Source of the DNA: Singulisphaera sp. GP187
GTDB taxonomy: Bacteria > Planctomycetota > Planctomycetia > Isosphaerales > Isosphaeraceae
Length of the DNA: 64,000 nucleotides
Reading direction: 5' to 3'
Assembly: GCF_900129635.1 (NCBI RefSeq)
Contig: NZ_FSRB01000002.1
Span: forward strand, 2,756,727 to 2,820,726
This document shows positions 54,908 through 64,000 of the stretch, piece after piece. Position 1 is the stretch's first letter, and every line of letters begins with the position of its first letter. The position numbers and the translations under genes are program-made. The notes beneath the pieces were generated by a model. That model did no database searches, was not told the DNA's origin, and was given only the letters and a program-made list of their open reading frames with translations.

Positions 54908-56185
54908 ATGAGCCAAGACCCGCAAGATCCAATGCCCAGACGCCACCCCAAGTCTCCGCCGGCGGCGAAGAGGCCCCCCGCGAAGCCGGACGATGGGCTC
55001 GAACCGTCAACCTTTCGCGCGAACCCCAAGAAGGGGGCCAATGGGGTCAAGTCGACCACATCCACGACGACAACGGCAAGCGAGCGCGAGCCGATGCCGT
55101 CGGCCCCGGGCCTCTGGGAGCGGATCCTCTTCGGTCGCGTCGGCTCCGGACAACTCGCCCGCTTCTGCCGCCAGTTCGCGGCCTACCTGGACGCGGGCGT
55201 CGACCTCTTAAAGAGCCTTTCCAGTCTGGAAACTCAATTCGCGCGAACGGCCCTCGGGCCGGTGATCGGCCGGATCCGACTGGCGGTCCGCCAGGGGGAT
55301 AGCCTGACCGAAGCGGTGGCCCGCGAGCCGCAGGCGTTCGACTCTTTGTTCGTCAGCCTGATCAAAGTCGCCGAGATGCGCGGGGGGATTCCCGAAACGC
55401 TCCATCGCCTGGCGAAGCATTACGAAGCGCGCCAGAGCCTGATCCGTCAGGCCCGGTCAGCGATGATCTATCCGATCGCGGTGCTGGTCATCGCCTCGGG
55501 CGTGGTCGCTCTGATCACGATCTTTCTGCTCCCCCAGTTCATCGCCATGCTCAAGGATGTGGCGCATGGAGCGGCCCTCCCCCTGCCCAGCCGGCTCCTG
55601 ATGGCCTTCAGCGCGTTCGTCGGATCGTCGGGCTGGTGGATGATGCCGCTTGTCATGATCGGCGGGCCTATCCTGCTCTTCAAGCTCTATCAGACCAAAT
55701 CCGGGAAAGGGGTGATGGACCGGATCGCGCTCTACATCCCCGTCCTCGGCCTTCTCTTGATGAAGATCGACACGACTCGATTTGCGCGGACGCTCTCCGT
55801 CCTGCTCGGTTCGGGGGTCGACGTCGGCACCTCACTCGACCTGACCGCGGGTGTCTTGCAACTCGACCCGTTCCGCGATGCGGTCCGCAGGGCTCGAGCC
55901 GCAGTCATGAGTGGAGAGACCCTCACCGCGTCGCTCGACGACACCCGTCGATTCTCCGTCGACGTCATCGCGATCGTCGACTCCGGTGAAGAGACCGGTA
56001 AGCTCCCTGAGAGCCTCGATCGCCTGGCCGACGATTACGACGAGCAGGTGGCCTACATGGTCAAGAACATGGGCCAGTTGGTCCAACCGATCCTGCTGGT
56101 CATTCTCGGCGGCATCGTCCTCTTCATCATCCTGGCGATCTTCCTGCCGTACCTCTCGATCTTGACCAACCTGGCGGGCGGATAA
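54908..56185 (+). CDS. GspF/PilC-type inner-membrane platform protein
   Basis: A 425-residue protein. A low-complexity N-region (1-65) precedes the first GspF domain: LARFCRQFAAYLDAGVDLLK and GGIPETLHRLAKHYE. The second domain includes RFARTLSVLLGSGVDVG and VDSGEETGKLPESLDRLADD. There are three transmembrane helices. It would be the inner-membrane platform of a type II secretion or type IV pilus-like machine, which fits the DUF1559 prepilin-like proteins elsewhere in the window. The ATG is 54908 with GGGAG upstream. Confidence 0.85.
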   Translation: MSQDPQDPMPRRHPKSPPAAKRPPAKPDDGLEPSTFRANPKKGANGVKSTTSTTTTASEREPMPSAPGLWERILFGRVGSGQLARFCRQFAAYLDAGVDLLKSLSSLETQFARTALGPVIGRIRLAVRQGDSLTEAVAREPQAFDSLFVSLIKVAEMRGGIPETLHRLAKHYEARQSLIRQARSAMIYPIAVLVIASGVVALITIFLLPQFIAMLKDVAHGAALPLPSRLLMAFSAFVGSSGWWMMPLVMIGGPILLFKLYQTKSGKGVMDRIALYIPVLGLLLMKIDTTRFARTLSVLLGSGVDVGTSLDLTAGVLQLDPFRDAVRRARAAVMSGETLTASLDDTRRFSVDVIAIVDSGEETGKLPESLDRLADDYDEQVAYMVKNMGQLVQPILLVILGGIVLFIILAIFLPYLSILTNLAGG

Positions 56186-56839
56186 ACTTCTTAACCTGAA
56201 AATTTGCCGACACAAGCACATCAGCAAATCGAAATTCCATTTCCCGTAAGGTGGGCACGGCCCACCTTCATGCGGGATGCTCCTGTTGGGTAGACATCAA
56301 CCGGCCCAACCGAAGAGGGACGATAGCCGAGCCGGGTCGTCATCCACACGGGAAATCCGTGTGGATCTTCGTGAAATCCCGGTTGGCGATATCACCAGGA
56401 TCGAGCCAGATGTCGAGATATCCCCCAGCCCATTCGCCGCGTGATCGTCGCTGGCGAGTTGGATCAGGAGCCGGAGGTCTCGGGAGCCGACCTCATCCAT
56501 GAAGCACCACTTGTATGCACGTTGGGTTCGCGCGGCAAGACTCGCGAGCGACGGACCTGTGCCTACCTCTGGGAGGCTGCAAGGGATTGCAGCCGCGATC
56601 GCGTCGGAGTCGATCCGCGTGCAACGCGGAGGTTGTCGGGTCCTCGGACCGGATTGATCTTGCCCAACGACGTGAGGGCCGAGGGCGAGGCCGGGGCGTT
56701 CGACTCCGGGCCGCTCGACGGGAAAGGATCGCGGCGTTGCCCTGGGGAAAATCATGACGGCGGCGCGATCAAGCGGCCGATCGCCGGTGAGGTCGCGACC
56801 GACCGCTTGTTGAACGCAGGAGAGATTTGACGCAATGCG
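56186..56839. other. 654-base convergent gap
   Basis: It contains the palindrome (56250) and a second hairpin at 56342-56366 (ATCCACACGG / CCGTGTGGAT). Frames on both strands here have no domains. No gene can be supported. Confidence 0.45.
56250..56266. terminator. GGTGGGC/GCCCACC palindrome downstream of the GspF gene
   Basis: This is the same 17-base palindrome as at 6688-6704, with similar flanking bases (TTCCC...TA upstream). It lies between convergent genes and could stop transcription from both sides. Confidence 0.4.
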
Positions 56840-57268
56840 TTATTTCAAGTCAAAATCATAGGCCGACTTGTCTTTGCTGACGGTGGCCTCGAGGCCTGAG
56901 GTTTGGAGCTGGTTGTACTTCTTGGGGATGATGTCTTTGGGCTTCACGTAGCCGGGGGATGAGCCGGGGATCATCGTGGGGTCGGCGGTGTTGGATATGA
57001 TCATAATTTTATGCACACCGAGGACGGCGCCGTCTTTCTCGCCGAAAGTGGAGAGCTGGAAACTGCCGTCGGGCTGGATCTCACCGACAGCGGGTTGGCC
57101 GTCGGCGGGCTGAAACGTGATCGTACCCTTGGGGACGGGCTTGCCGTCGTAGGTGACTTTGCCCGAGACCGGAACGGTCTCGGGATGCTTTTCGGCAGAA
57201 CCGCACGCGCTGAGGAGGACAGTCAGGACGCATGAAAACATGAAACTATATTTTCGAATCGATCGCAT
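56840..57268 (-). CDS. lipoprotein with carboxypeptidase-regulatory-like beta domain
   Basis: A 142-residue lipoprotein: signal FMFSCVLTVLLSAC with the lipobox cysteine, then a beta-sandwich starting VPVSGKVTYDGKPVPKGTIT, the common planctomycete carboxypeptidase-regulatory-like fold. Such proteins follow DUF1559 genes often and may form part of the same surface structure. It lies 99 bases downstream of the DUF1559 gene on the same strand. The start is taken at 57268 (MRSIRKYSFMFS). Confidence 0.8.
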   Translation of the reverse strand: MRSIRKYSFMFSCVLTVLLSACGSAEKHPETVPVSGKVTYDGKPVPKGTITFQPADGQPAVGEIQPDGSFQLSTFGEKDGAVLGVHKIMIISNTADPTMIPGSSPGYVKPKDIIPKKYNQLQTSGLEATVSKDKSAYDFDLK

Positions 57269-57367
57269 AGAGAGGGCTCGGGCTCGTTGGGTTATAGAGA
57301 TAGGTCAATAAACATGACGCGCAACCGCCGCAAGGCGGGACGCCTGCGCGCCCTGTCGCCTCGTGAG

Positions 57368-58312
57368 TTAGAAGGCATCGGCACTGATGATTTCACCGAA
57401 GGCCCTCGTGCTGACGGCGCGGTAGATCATCTGGGAGATGCTCCCCTTGATGAATCGGACTGACCCATCGGCGAAACCGGCGTTCATGCCGCCAGGGTGC
57501 TGGCTCCGGAACCCGTAGCAATAGCCCGGCTGGGCACGGTCGAGATTCGTCCGCTGATTCATCGGGATCGAGGTGGTGGCGACCGAGGAGTTGCTCTCCG
57601 ACCAGGCATTCCAGTTGCAGGCGTTGGGCAGGGCCTCACCCGTCAGCATCGTCCCGCTCAGCCCGTCAGTCACCGCGGCCACGGTAACAACCATCCGGGC
57701 CCGCCAGAACATGCCGGTGGCCGAAGGCTGCGTGGACCCGCTCGGGACGTCGCCGTAGGCATTGTTTGAGCCGGGGAAAGGCCCCGTCGTGTTGTCGCCC
57801 AGGCTCCCCTTGTAGCAAGTGCCGGCGATATCCCAGCTCGACAGGTTTCCGCTCGTCCCCGCGTAACTGTTCCAGTCCGCCTGACCTTTCTGAACCATCG
57901 GGCCGGGGTAGCTCGGGCAGACGAACGCGTTGAGCTGTGTCCGGATGACCGTGGTGTTATTCCAGGAGTATTCGGCGCGGTCGGCGACGAAATTGTACGC
58001 GTTGAAGAGTGCGCTCTGCTCCAGCATCGGCAAGATCTGAACCATCCAGCTCGTCCGGTAATCCGAGTTGTCAAACCAGCCCACACTGCCCGAGATCAGA
58101 TAGCCGCCAACCTGAGTGGGGAACACCTGGTTAATGTCGATGTAGTTGTGGCAGGCAATTCCGAGCTGCTTGAGATTGTTGACACATTGGGCGCGCCGAG
58201 CCGCCTCACGAGCCGCCTGGACGGCCGGCAACAGGAGCGCAATCAGGACTGCAATGATGGCGATGACGACGAGGAGTTCGATCAGAGTGAAGCCGCGACG
58301 ACGACGTACCAT
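57368..58312 (-). CDS. DUF1559 pseudopilin-like protein
   Basis: A 314-residue protein with [39 protein letters not shown], and at the end [19 protein letters not shown] (H-x9-DG) and IISADAF. All marks of the family are intact. It probably forms or joins an extracellular pseudopilus-like assembly. The ATG is at 58312. It is followed by a lipoprotein gene. Confidence 0.9.
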   Translation of the reverse strand: MVRRRRGFTLIELLVVIAIIAVLIALLLPAVQAAREAARRAQCVNNLKQLGIACHNYIDINQVFPTQVGGYLISGSVGWFDNSDYRTSWMVQILPMLEQSALFNAYNFVADRAEYSWNNTTVIRTQLNAFVCPSYPGPMVQKGQADWNSYAGTSGNLSSWDIAGTCYKGSLGDNTTGPFPGSNNAYGDVPSGSTQPSATGMFWRARMVVTVAAVTDGLSGTMLTGEALPNACNWNAWSESNSSVATTSIPMNQRTNLDRAQPGYCYGFRSQHPGGMNAGFADGSVRFIKGSISQMIYRAVSTRAFGEIISADAF

Positions 58313-58611
58313 CTCAACACCTCCTCAATGGCATATCAGGAATCGACTCATGACACATCATGACGCCTCCTCGTCCCGGGTTAGCCCGCTCGCCGAGGCG
58401 CAGCGACGAGCGAAACCCATGCACGAAAAGTGGGTTGGGGGGACACTCGACTTGACGGACGTTCGATGACTTAGGTAGGCCTTACTCGATCAGACTACTC
58501 CTGACGTCCACGACTAGCAAGTTCATCCACGCCAAAAAACCGCTGTTTATCACAAATTCTCGTAAATGCATGCCAAAGGTTCACACATGCAAGGTACCAC
58601 GAGTACGATTA

Positions 58612-58918
58612 TTAAATTAAAACTTGCCATTCGTTTTGCCAGGCTCTTCTTGATCGTAGGGCCGGCTGCACGAGCCGGGGGCCGGTGGCGGGGGAGTTGG
58701 GCTTTGAAGTCGCCCAGGCTGTGCCAGTCGAGGGGTTCTCCGAGGTCAACTTCGGCAAGGGCGACGCTTTCCTACTCGGAGGTGCGGGCCAGAGGGTAGC
58801 CGTCGTGGCCGGAGATCGCAGAGAGGGTCCCGTCGTCCTTGACGTCAGTGAAGGTGCTGCTGACGAGGTCAATGTGGTTCTCGCAGGCGCGGCCGATGCG
58901 AGCAGAAATGGACGCAAT
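58612..58918 (-). pseudogene. C-terminal remnant of a carbon-nitrogen hydrolase (nitrilase family) gene
   Basis: Minus-strand translation gives GRACENHIDLVSSTFTDVKD, then SGHDGYPLARTSE, a TAG stop (58772-58774), and in the same frame [20 protein letters not shown] and [11 protein letters not shown]. The pattern matches the C-terminal end of nitrilase-superfamily proteins (...VAEVDL...W...LGDFK...RHRP). The rest of the gene is missing upstream and the in-frame TAG would cut the product, so I call it a decayed remnant. Confidence 0.7.
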
Positions 58919-59078
58919 GCATAAATTCGTCAATATTGCATTCGTTTAGTTAACAATGAACAGTACTATCGATTCATACAGGGATGAATTTATCAAGCTT
59001 ACGCATCTTTCCTCAAAATTCAGGTATGTCACAATTTCATCGCCTTGAAACGAGACAGACCGAATCGGAGTCAATTGT

Positions 59079-59648
59079 ATGGTTGACGATGAGACCAGCG
59101 ACTCACGTTTCGACGACGTGGTCGGTGACTGGAACAAGTTGGAGGAGCAGGCTCGAGAGTTCGCGGAACGGGCTAACGATGCGGCCCAGACAGCGGCCCG
59201 AGAGCGGCGAGAGGCCGCGAAATGGCCTGCGTCCTCGGAGTTGAGAGAACGCCACGAAAAGGAAGTACAGCGGTGGGATAAGATTGCAGAGTGGAACTTG
59301 ATTCAGTCCGAGTACCTGTCAAAGCGGAGCGATTCCATTCGGTCCTTTAAGATTCGCTTTCGGACTGGAGTCCTCACGCTCCTGCCCGAGAATCGAAGGG
59401 AAGAAGGTGCTTGGATATCTATGCTTTCGAGACAGGTTCGCATTGATCGGGGGGGCGCGGAGATCTTCTGTCAGAGGTGTCGAAGGGGTGATCGATTTGA
59501 CGTCTGGCTGGGCCCGCCACTACCGGACGTCGCCCTCCAAGAGAAGGCGGCGGCTCACTTTTTCAAAGCGGGCTGGCGGCTTGAATGCAAGCTTGAATGC
59601 AAGGCATTGTGCCCTGATTGCCTGACTGAGTCTTCTAGGGAGAAGTGA
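59079..59648 (+). CDS. hypothetical protein with coiled N-region and zinc-ribbon-like cysteines
   Basis: A 189-residue protein. Residues 15-90 form a charged helical stretch with EQAREFAERANDAAQTAARE. The C-terminal part has two C-x2-C pairs, FCQRCRRGD and ALCPDCLTE, which could bind zinc. ATG 59079 has GGAG upstream. It lies among decayed genes and lower-GC sequence, so recent arrival is possible. I do not recognise the family. Confidence 0.5.
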   Translation: MVDDETSDSRFDDVVGDWNKLEEQAREFAERANDAAQTAARERREAAKWPASSELRERHEKEVQRWDKIAEWNLIQSEYLSKRSDSIRSFKIRFRTGVLTLLPENRREEGAWISMLSRQVRIDRGGAEIFCQRCRRGDRFDVWLGPPLPDVALQEKAAAHFFKAGWRLECKLECKALCPDCLTESSREK

Positions 59649-59853
59649 GTAATCCCTCAGCTGGGACGGCGGCAAATCGCCCCCTATGACCAATGCGTGC
59701 GGAAGGCCGCAGGGGGATACACGTCAATATCGCCGCCATTTAAGCAACAATAAATATCAAACATACAATTATTCAAATGTTATAATTCAATCAATTCATA
59801 ATCCCTTAAGAATTAGGGCCATCTCCTGTTCGTGCCCGAGGAAGGAACAGCCT

Positions 59854-60576
59854 GTGTCTCAAGTGAACCTGATCACCGAACCCTACCTTGCTCAGACGGA
59901 CCGCTGGCCCAGGCTCAGTCGCCATATCCTGGCCCAGTTTGACGACGTATCGGTGGTCGTCCACCAGGCGTACAATCGGGCCATTGGCCACTTTGCGGCC
60001 TTTCATGGCTAATTTGGTGACGGGATTAGCACGAGTCGGATGACCTGGATCAAGCCGAACTTCCTCTGGATGATGTACCGCTCCGGCTGGGGCACCAAGG
60101 AGAACCAGGTGGTGACCCTGGCCGTCCGGCTCAAGCGAGACGCCTTTGACAACATCCTCCGCCTGGCGGTCCACTCGTCGTTCGATCCCGACGCCTACGG
60201 GACCCAGGGGGCTTGGAAGCAAGCCATCGCCGACTCTGACGTGCGGCTTCAATGGGACCCTGACCACGGGCCGTCTGGCACCCCGATGGAACGGAGAGCG
60301 ATCCAACTCGGGCTGAGAGGCAAAGTCCTCAGCAAGTACGCCCAAGATTGGCGATTCGACATTCAGGATATCACCGAGTTCGTGGCCGAGCAGCGGGCGA
60401 TCGCAGCAACCCCGTACAGCCACCTGATCACGCCTCGGGAACTGGTCTACCCGGTCACTGATCCCATTGTCGCCGCACGACTGGGCGTGTCACGAGACTG
60501 GACGAAATCGGCGAAGTCGGTCGCCAGGCACTACTATTCCGTTACGTTTCCGGCACGCATTTGCACGAGTGCGTGA
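59854..60576 (+). pseudogene. DUF4291 gene interrupted by one in-frame stop
   Basis: From a GTG at 59854 (after GGAAGGA) the frame reads DVSVVVHQAYNRAIGHFAAF, then a TAA (60010-60012), and continues in the same frame with SRMTWIKPNFLWMMYRSGWG, LAVRLKRDAFDNIL, VRLQWDPDHGP and IQLGLRGKVLSKYAQDW. The second part starts at ATG 60040 and stays open to 60576. The blocks match DUF4291, a small family of unknown function. A single nonsense change is the only visible damage. Confidence 0.75.
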
Positions 60577-61217
60577 CATCAAAACCCTTAAGTCCTTGAG
60601 ACCTGAGGCTTTCCGTTAGACAAAAAAAAGACGCAATCGTCATCATGCATTCATTTATTACACACAATAAAGCCTGTTGGTACAGAGACTTGAAGAACGT
60701 AACGGAGTAGCACCAAGAACGAGGGCAACGCGTGAACCCTGAGCAATTCGTCGAGTCTCGCGAGTCGGCCACCAGCTTTGCCGAATTTCCCAGAGATTAC
60801 GCCCACTCCCCAAGATCTACACAGCCTCGCTAGTGTTGCTCATTTTAGGCATTCTAGGTGTATTGCCGGATGATGCTCACTTGAAAATCGCGGCCTCTGC
60901 CCTTTCGGCCATACACCGATCGTGGCATGGGCCGCATTGAGGGATTCACCGGACGCAGATCAAGCGCTCCGCTCTCCGGAGATCCTCCTTGGTTCAGGCG
61001 AGAGGAGAACGTGGGGCTCCCCGGCGTCTTGGGGGCGAGACTTCGAAGCCGGTGGGTCGTGCCCACTTTCCACGTCTGAGACGGCGGCCCCCGGCAAAGC
61101 ACGCGGGGAAATGAGGCTCAAGATCCTTGTCGGGGGCAGCCGCTCCGAGTACCCTCGGCACGTCGCTACCGAGACGCACGTATCGCTTCGAGGCCCCGTG
61201 GCGCGGGAGAACCGTTG
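60577..61217. other. 641-base gap
   Basis: It holds an AT-rich patch (60613-60680) and, at 61051-61066, a variant of the GTGGG...CCCAC palindrome. No supportable gene is seen. Confidence 0.45.
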
Positions 61218-62606
61218 ATGGATAAGTTTGAGGTCCGAAAAATCGTCGCCGTCTCGCTGGTGATCGTCTCAGCGTTGGCAAGCCAACAACTACCCGCCGA
61301 CGCAGCCGAGGGCGCGCGAGCAGGCACGGCGCGCGTGGCCATCACGCCCAAGCAGCCGACCTGGATGGCCGGGTACGGGAGCAGGACCAAGCCGTCGGAG
61401 GGAGCGATCCATGACCTCTGGGCCAAGGCCCTGGTCCTCGAGGATGAGGCGGGCCGAAAAGCCGCGCTGGTGACGCTCGACATCTGCGGGATCGGTCGCG
61501 AGCTCTCTTTGAAAATTCGCAACCGACTCAAATCCGACCTTGGAATCGACCGCGATCATGTCGTCCTTGCGTGCTCGCACACCCATTCCGGGCCGGTCGT
61601 GGGGGATAATCTGATCGGTATGTATCCGATGGATGACGCCCAGCGCCAGGTCGTGGCCGACTACGCCATATTCCTCGCGGACTCGATCGTCGCGATCACC
61701 GCCCAGGCGGTCAAGAACCTCGAGCCGGCGAAGCTCGCCTGGGGGACGGGTCGGGCCGATTTCGCGGTCAATCGCCGCAATAACAACGAAACCGAAGTCC
61801 CCACGCTCCGCGATCGCCTGGCGCTCGAAGGGCCGGTCGATCACGACGTCCCAGTCTTGCGCGTGCAAAACGCCGCGGGTAAGACGGAGGCCGTGGTCTT
61901 CGGCTACGCCTGCCACTGCACGGTCCTCTCGTTCAACCAGTTCTGCGGCGACTACGCTGGCTTCGCCCAGCTTGCCGTCGAGAAGAACAATCCCGGGGCG
62001 CAAGCGATGTTCGTCGCCGGCTGCGGAGCCGACCAGAACCCGCTCCCCCGCCGCACCGTCGAGCTCGCCAAAGGTTACGGTGAGCGGCTTGCTCAAGGCG
62101 TGCAGCGCGTCCTCGACGCGGCCATGGAACCGATCACGACCCCCTTGAAAACGTCCTACTCCGAAATCGACCTTGGCTTCGGCACGTTGCCGACGCGTGA
62201 CGAGATCAAAAAGGAGGCAAGCTCGAAGACCCTGGCCATCGCCAACCGTGCCAAGGCGATGCTGCAAACCCTCGATGCGAAGGGACAATTGCCAACGAGC
62301 TATCCCTATCCCGTCCAGGCCTGGCGGCTCGGCGAGCTGACCTGGGTCTTCCTGGGCGGGGAGGTCGTCGTCGACTACTCGTTGCGGTTCAAGCGCAACC
62401 TCGGTTCGTCGCACACCTGGGTTTCGTCCTATTGCAACGACGTCTGCGCCTACATCCCGTCGTACCGGGTGCTCAAGGAGGGCGGGTATGAAGGGGCCAC
62501 CTCCATGATCTATTACGGCCAACCCACCGTCTGGTCGGAAAAGGTGGAGGAAGACATCATTGATGCCGTCAACCGCGCGGCGAAAACGATCGAACCGGCA
62601 CACTGA
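61218..62606 (+). CDS. secreted neutral/alkaline ceramidase-like protein
   Basis: A 462-residue protein with a signal peptide (IVAVSLVIVSALA). It then shows ARVAITPKQPTWMAGYGSR, VTLDICGIGRELS, ACSHTHSGPV and the zinc-site histidine region FGYACHCTVLSFNQFCGDYA, as in the N-terminal domain of neutral ceramidases. It lacks the C-terminal immunoglobulin-like domain and is shorter than true ceramidases (over 600 residues). Planctomycetes carry such proteins widely; substrates are unproven. ATG 61218 (TTG 61215 adjacent). Confidence 0.85.
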   Translation: MDKFEVRKIVAVSLVIVSALASQQLPADAAEGARAGTARVAITPKQPTWMAGYGSRTKPSEGAIHDLWAKALVLEDEAGRKAALVTLDICGIGRELSLKIRNRLKSDLGIDRDHVVLACSHTHSGPVVGDNLIGMYPMDDAQRQVVADYAIFLADSIVAITAQAVKNLEPAKLAWGTGRADFAVNRRNNNETEVPTLRDRLALEGPVDHDVPVLRVQNAAGKTEAVVFGYACHCTVLSFNQFCGDYAGFAQLAVEKNNPGAQAMFVAGCGADQNPLPRRTVELAKGYGERLAQGVQRVLDAAMEPITTPLKTSYSEIDLGFGTLPTRDEIKKEASSKTLAIANRAKAMLQTLDAKGQLPTSYPYPVQAWRLGELTWVFLGGEVVVDYSLRFKRNLGSSHTWVSSYCNDVCAYIPSYRVLKEGGYEGATSMIYYGQPTVWSEKVEEDIIDAVNRAAKTIEPAH

Positions 62607-62630
62607 TCGTGCGCCTCAATACGCTCAACG

Positions 62631-63938
62631 TCAGCGCGCCTCGCGCTGAGCCAAGCAGAGGGGTTGCGCCGAAGGCTTGACCAGGAGCCAGGTGACGACC
62701 CCGCCCACACCGACCACCGCACAAACAGATGATGACACGGTCATCGCATACGTCACCCCAAAGTGGCTCGCGACGTAGCCGGTCCAGAGTGAGCCGAGCG
62801 GGACGGATCCCGAATAGGCGATGATCCAGATCGCCATCACGCGGCCGCGCAGGTGGTCGGGAAGCGCGTTCTGGATCATCGTCTGCGTCGAGGCATAGAA
62901 CAAGACGGCCCCAAATCCGACGCCGAACAGGCAGACGGAGGCCGTGGCCAATCGCACGGCGGGGAAGGCGACCAGCCCCGCCAACGGCGGGAACCAGGCT
63001 GAGGCCGCCAGCGCGACCGCGAAAATGAGGAGACCGGCGAGGACGAGCCACTCCTTGCTCTCCGCGCTGCTGAATGAGGCCATCCAGAACGCCCCGACCG
63101 TCGCCCCGACCCCACTGCACGCCAGGAGCACGCTATAGCCCCGGACGTCGGTCCCGACAACCCGCGTGGCGTAGGCCGGGATCATGGAGTCGTAGCCCAT
63201 GCCGACCACTCCGAAGAAGGTCATGAGCACGAAGAGGATCATGACCCTACGATCGCTGCCGATGAACGCAAACCCACCGAGCACTTCCGCCAGACCCTTA
63301 GCTCCTTGCGGGCGGCGGCGCGCGGGAAGCCTGATCGCCAACACGGCGACGATCGCGGCAAGATAGCTGGCGCCGTTCAAGGCGAAGCAGGCGGTCGCGC
63401 CAAGCCCTGCATAGATCAGGCCCGCCAGCGCGGGACCGATCACCCTCGACGCGTTGAAAAGTCCCGAGTTGAGCGCAATCGCATTGCTCAGGTCGGCGCG
63501 TCCGACCACGTCGTAGAGGAAGACCTGGCGGCTGGGCATCTCGAACGTCACGCAGACGCGGGTCAGCATCAAGATCACGATCAGATGCCAGACCTGGACG
63601 ATGCCGAAGCCGATCAGAAAAGTGACGGCAAAGGCCAAGACCATCTGCGCGACTTCCATGATCAAGATCATCCGCCGAGGGACGACTCGATCGGCGATCA
63701 CCCCCGCAATCAGCCCGACGACCAGGCCGGGGAACAGCGCCGCCGCGCCAACGACGCCGAGCATCGACTCCGAGTGTGTTTTCTCGAAGACGATCCAGTT
63801 GATCGCCGCCCCTTGCAGCCAGGTACCGATCAGGCTGATTCCCTGGCCGAGATAAAACCGTCGATAGTTCGGGTTGGCCAACGCCGCAAAGGTTCGAGAG
63901 CGAATCGGAGCACGATCAGAGGCGAGAGCGTTGGCCAT
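62631..63938 (-). CDS. major facilitator superfamily transporter (MFS_3/enterobactin-exporter-like)
   Basis: A 435-residue protein with about 12 transmembrane helices. The N-terminus has RRFYLGQGISLIGTWLQGAA, typical of the MFS_3 group (EntS-like), and the A-loop IADRVVPRRMIL (D-x3-R-R). Such proteins export siderophores or drugs. The stop converges with the ceramidase-like gene 24 bases away. ATG 63938. Confidence 0.85.
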   Translation of the reverse strand: MANALASDRAPIRSRTFAALANPNYRRFYLGQGISLIGTWLQGAAINWIVFEKTHSESMLGVVGAAALFPGLVVGLIAGVIADRVVPRRMILIMEVAQMVLAFAVTFLIGFGIVQVWHLIVILMLTRVCVTFEMPSRQVFLYDVVGRADLSNAIALNSGLFNASRVIGPALAGLIYAGLGATACFALNGASYLAAIVAVLAIRLPARRRPQGAKGLAEVLGGFAFIGSDRRVMILFVLMTFFGVVGMGYDSMIPAYATRVVGTDVRGYSVLLACSGVGATVGAFWMASFSSAESKEWLVLAGLLIFAVALAASAWFPPLAGLVAFPAVRLATASVCLFGVGFGAVLFYASTQTMIQNALPDHLRGRVMAIWIIAYSGSVPLGSLWTGYVASHFGVTYAMTVSSSVCAVVGVGGVVTWLLVKPSAQPLCLAQREAR

Positions 63939-64000
63939 GAAGGTCCTGAGGGCGGGAGAATCGCTTCGGCCTTGGGGAGGGGCCGCGGTTGGCTACTTCA

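Noticed and set aside
56297-56830. Overlapping frames on both strands in the gap after the GspF gene
   Set aside because: Neither has a domain, and the region contains hairpins typical of non-coding space.

Overview
The window looks like a stretch of chromosome from a high-GC planctomycete, most likely an Isosphaeraceae-type lineage. This rests on several signs seen together: three DUF1559 pseudopilin-like proteins (prepilin N-terminus plus a C-terminal H-x9-DG motif), a PEP-CTERM protein, an ECF sigma factor overlapping a membrane-anchored Ser/Thr kinase, a DUF1080 protein, a ceramidase-like secreted protein, and short low-identity hypotheticals. No rRNA, tRNA, CRISPR array or intact insertion sequence was seen. 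The species cannot be fixed from the sequence alone.

Layout. 1-3.1 kb (minus): cell-surface polysaccharide genes (GT39-like membrane protein cut by the window edge, flippase, methyltransferase). 3.3-6.6 kb (plus): DUF2617 protein, ADP-ribosylglycohydrolase, TPR protein. 6.8-12.5 kb (minus): two paralogous secreted proteins, a MotA/TolQ/ExbB-like channel protein with an Ig-like membrane partner, an ATC-hydrolase-family protein and a single-domain response regulator. 12.8-17.8 kb (plus): esterase, a metal-ligand-less M24 protein, an atypical DUF1559 protein, and a site-2-type protease overlapping a small acidic protein. 17.9-21.3 kb (minus): orphan EF-Tu-domain-III-like protein, DUF1080 protein, helical protein, LOG protein. 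21.8-26.6 kb: hemE, a DUF393/membrane pair, and the sigma factor-kinase pair. 27.5-35.2 kb: DUF1559 protein, small lipoprotein, heterodimeric ABC exporter, PEP-CTERM protein. 35.8-47.8 kb is a housekeeping block: HtrA, dnaG-rpoD, zinc-ribbon protein, thioredoxin, trpF, ahcY, a DUF1015 protein and a 17M-type stress protein. 48-56.2 kb: purN, LmbE-type deacetylase, Rieske protein, double GNAT, SDR, ilvB, GspF/PilC. 56.8-61.2 kb is accessory and partly decayed: a lipoprotein/DUF1559 pair, a nitrilase-family remnant, a zinc-ribbon hypothetical, and a DUF4291 gene broken by one stop codon. 61.2-64 kb: ceramidase-like protein and an MFS transporter.

The most interesting observations are the two-gene MotA-like/Ig-domain membrane module (a possible unusual ion-driven motor that lacks the expected acidic residue), the M24-fold protein whose metal ligands are replaced, the free-standing EF-Tu domain-III-like protein, the palindromic operator inside a near-consensus promoter upstream of a small unknown gene and ahcY, the GGTGGGC/GCCCACC hairpins at convergent gene junctions, and the decayed genes near 58-60.6 kb. 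Functions are assigned by recognising motifs by eye. No database search was run.
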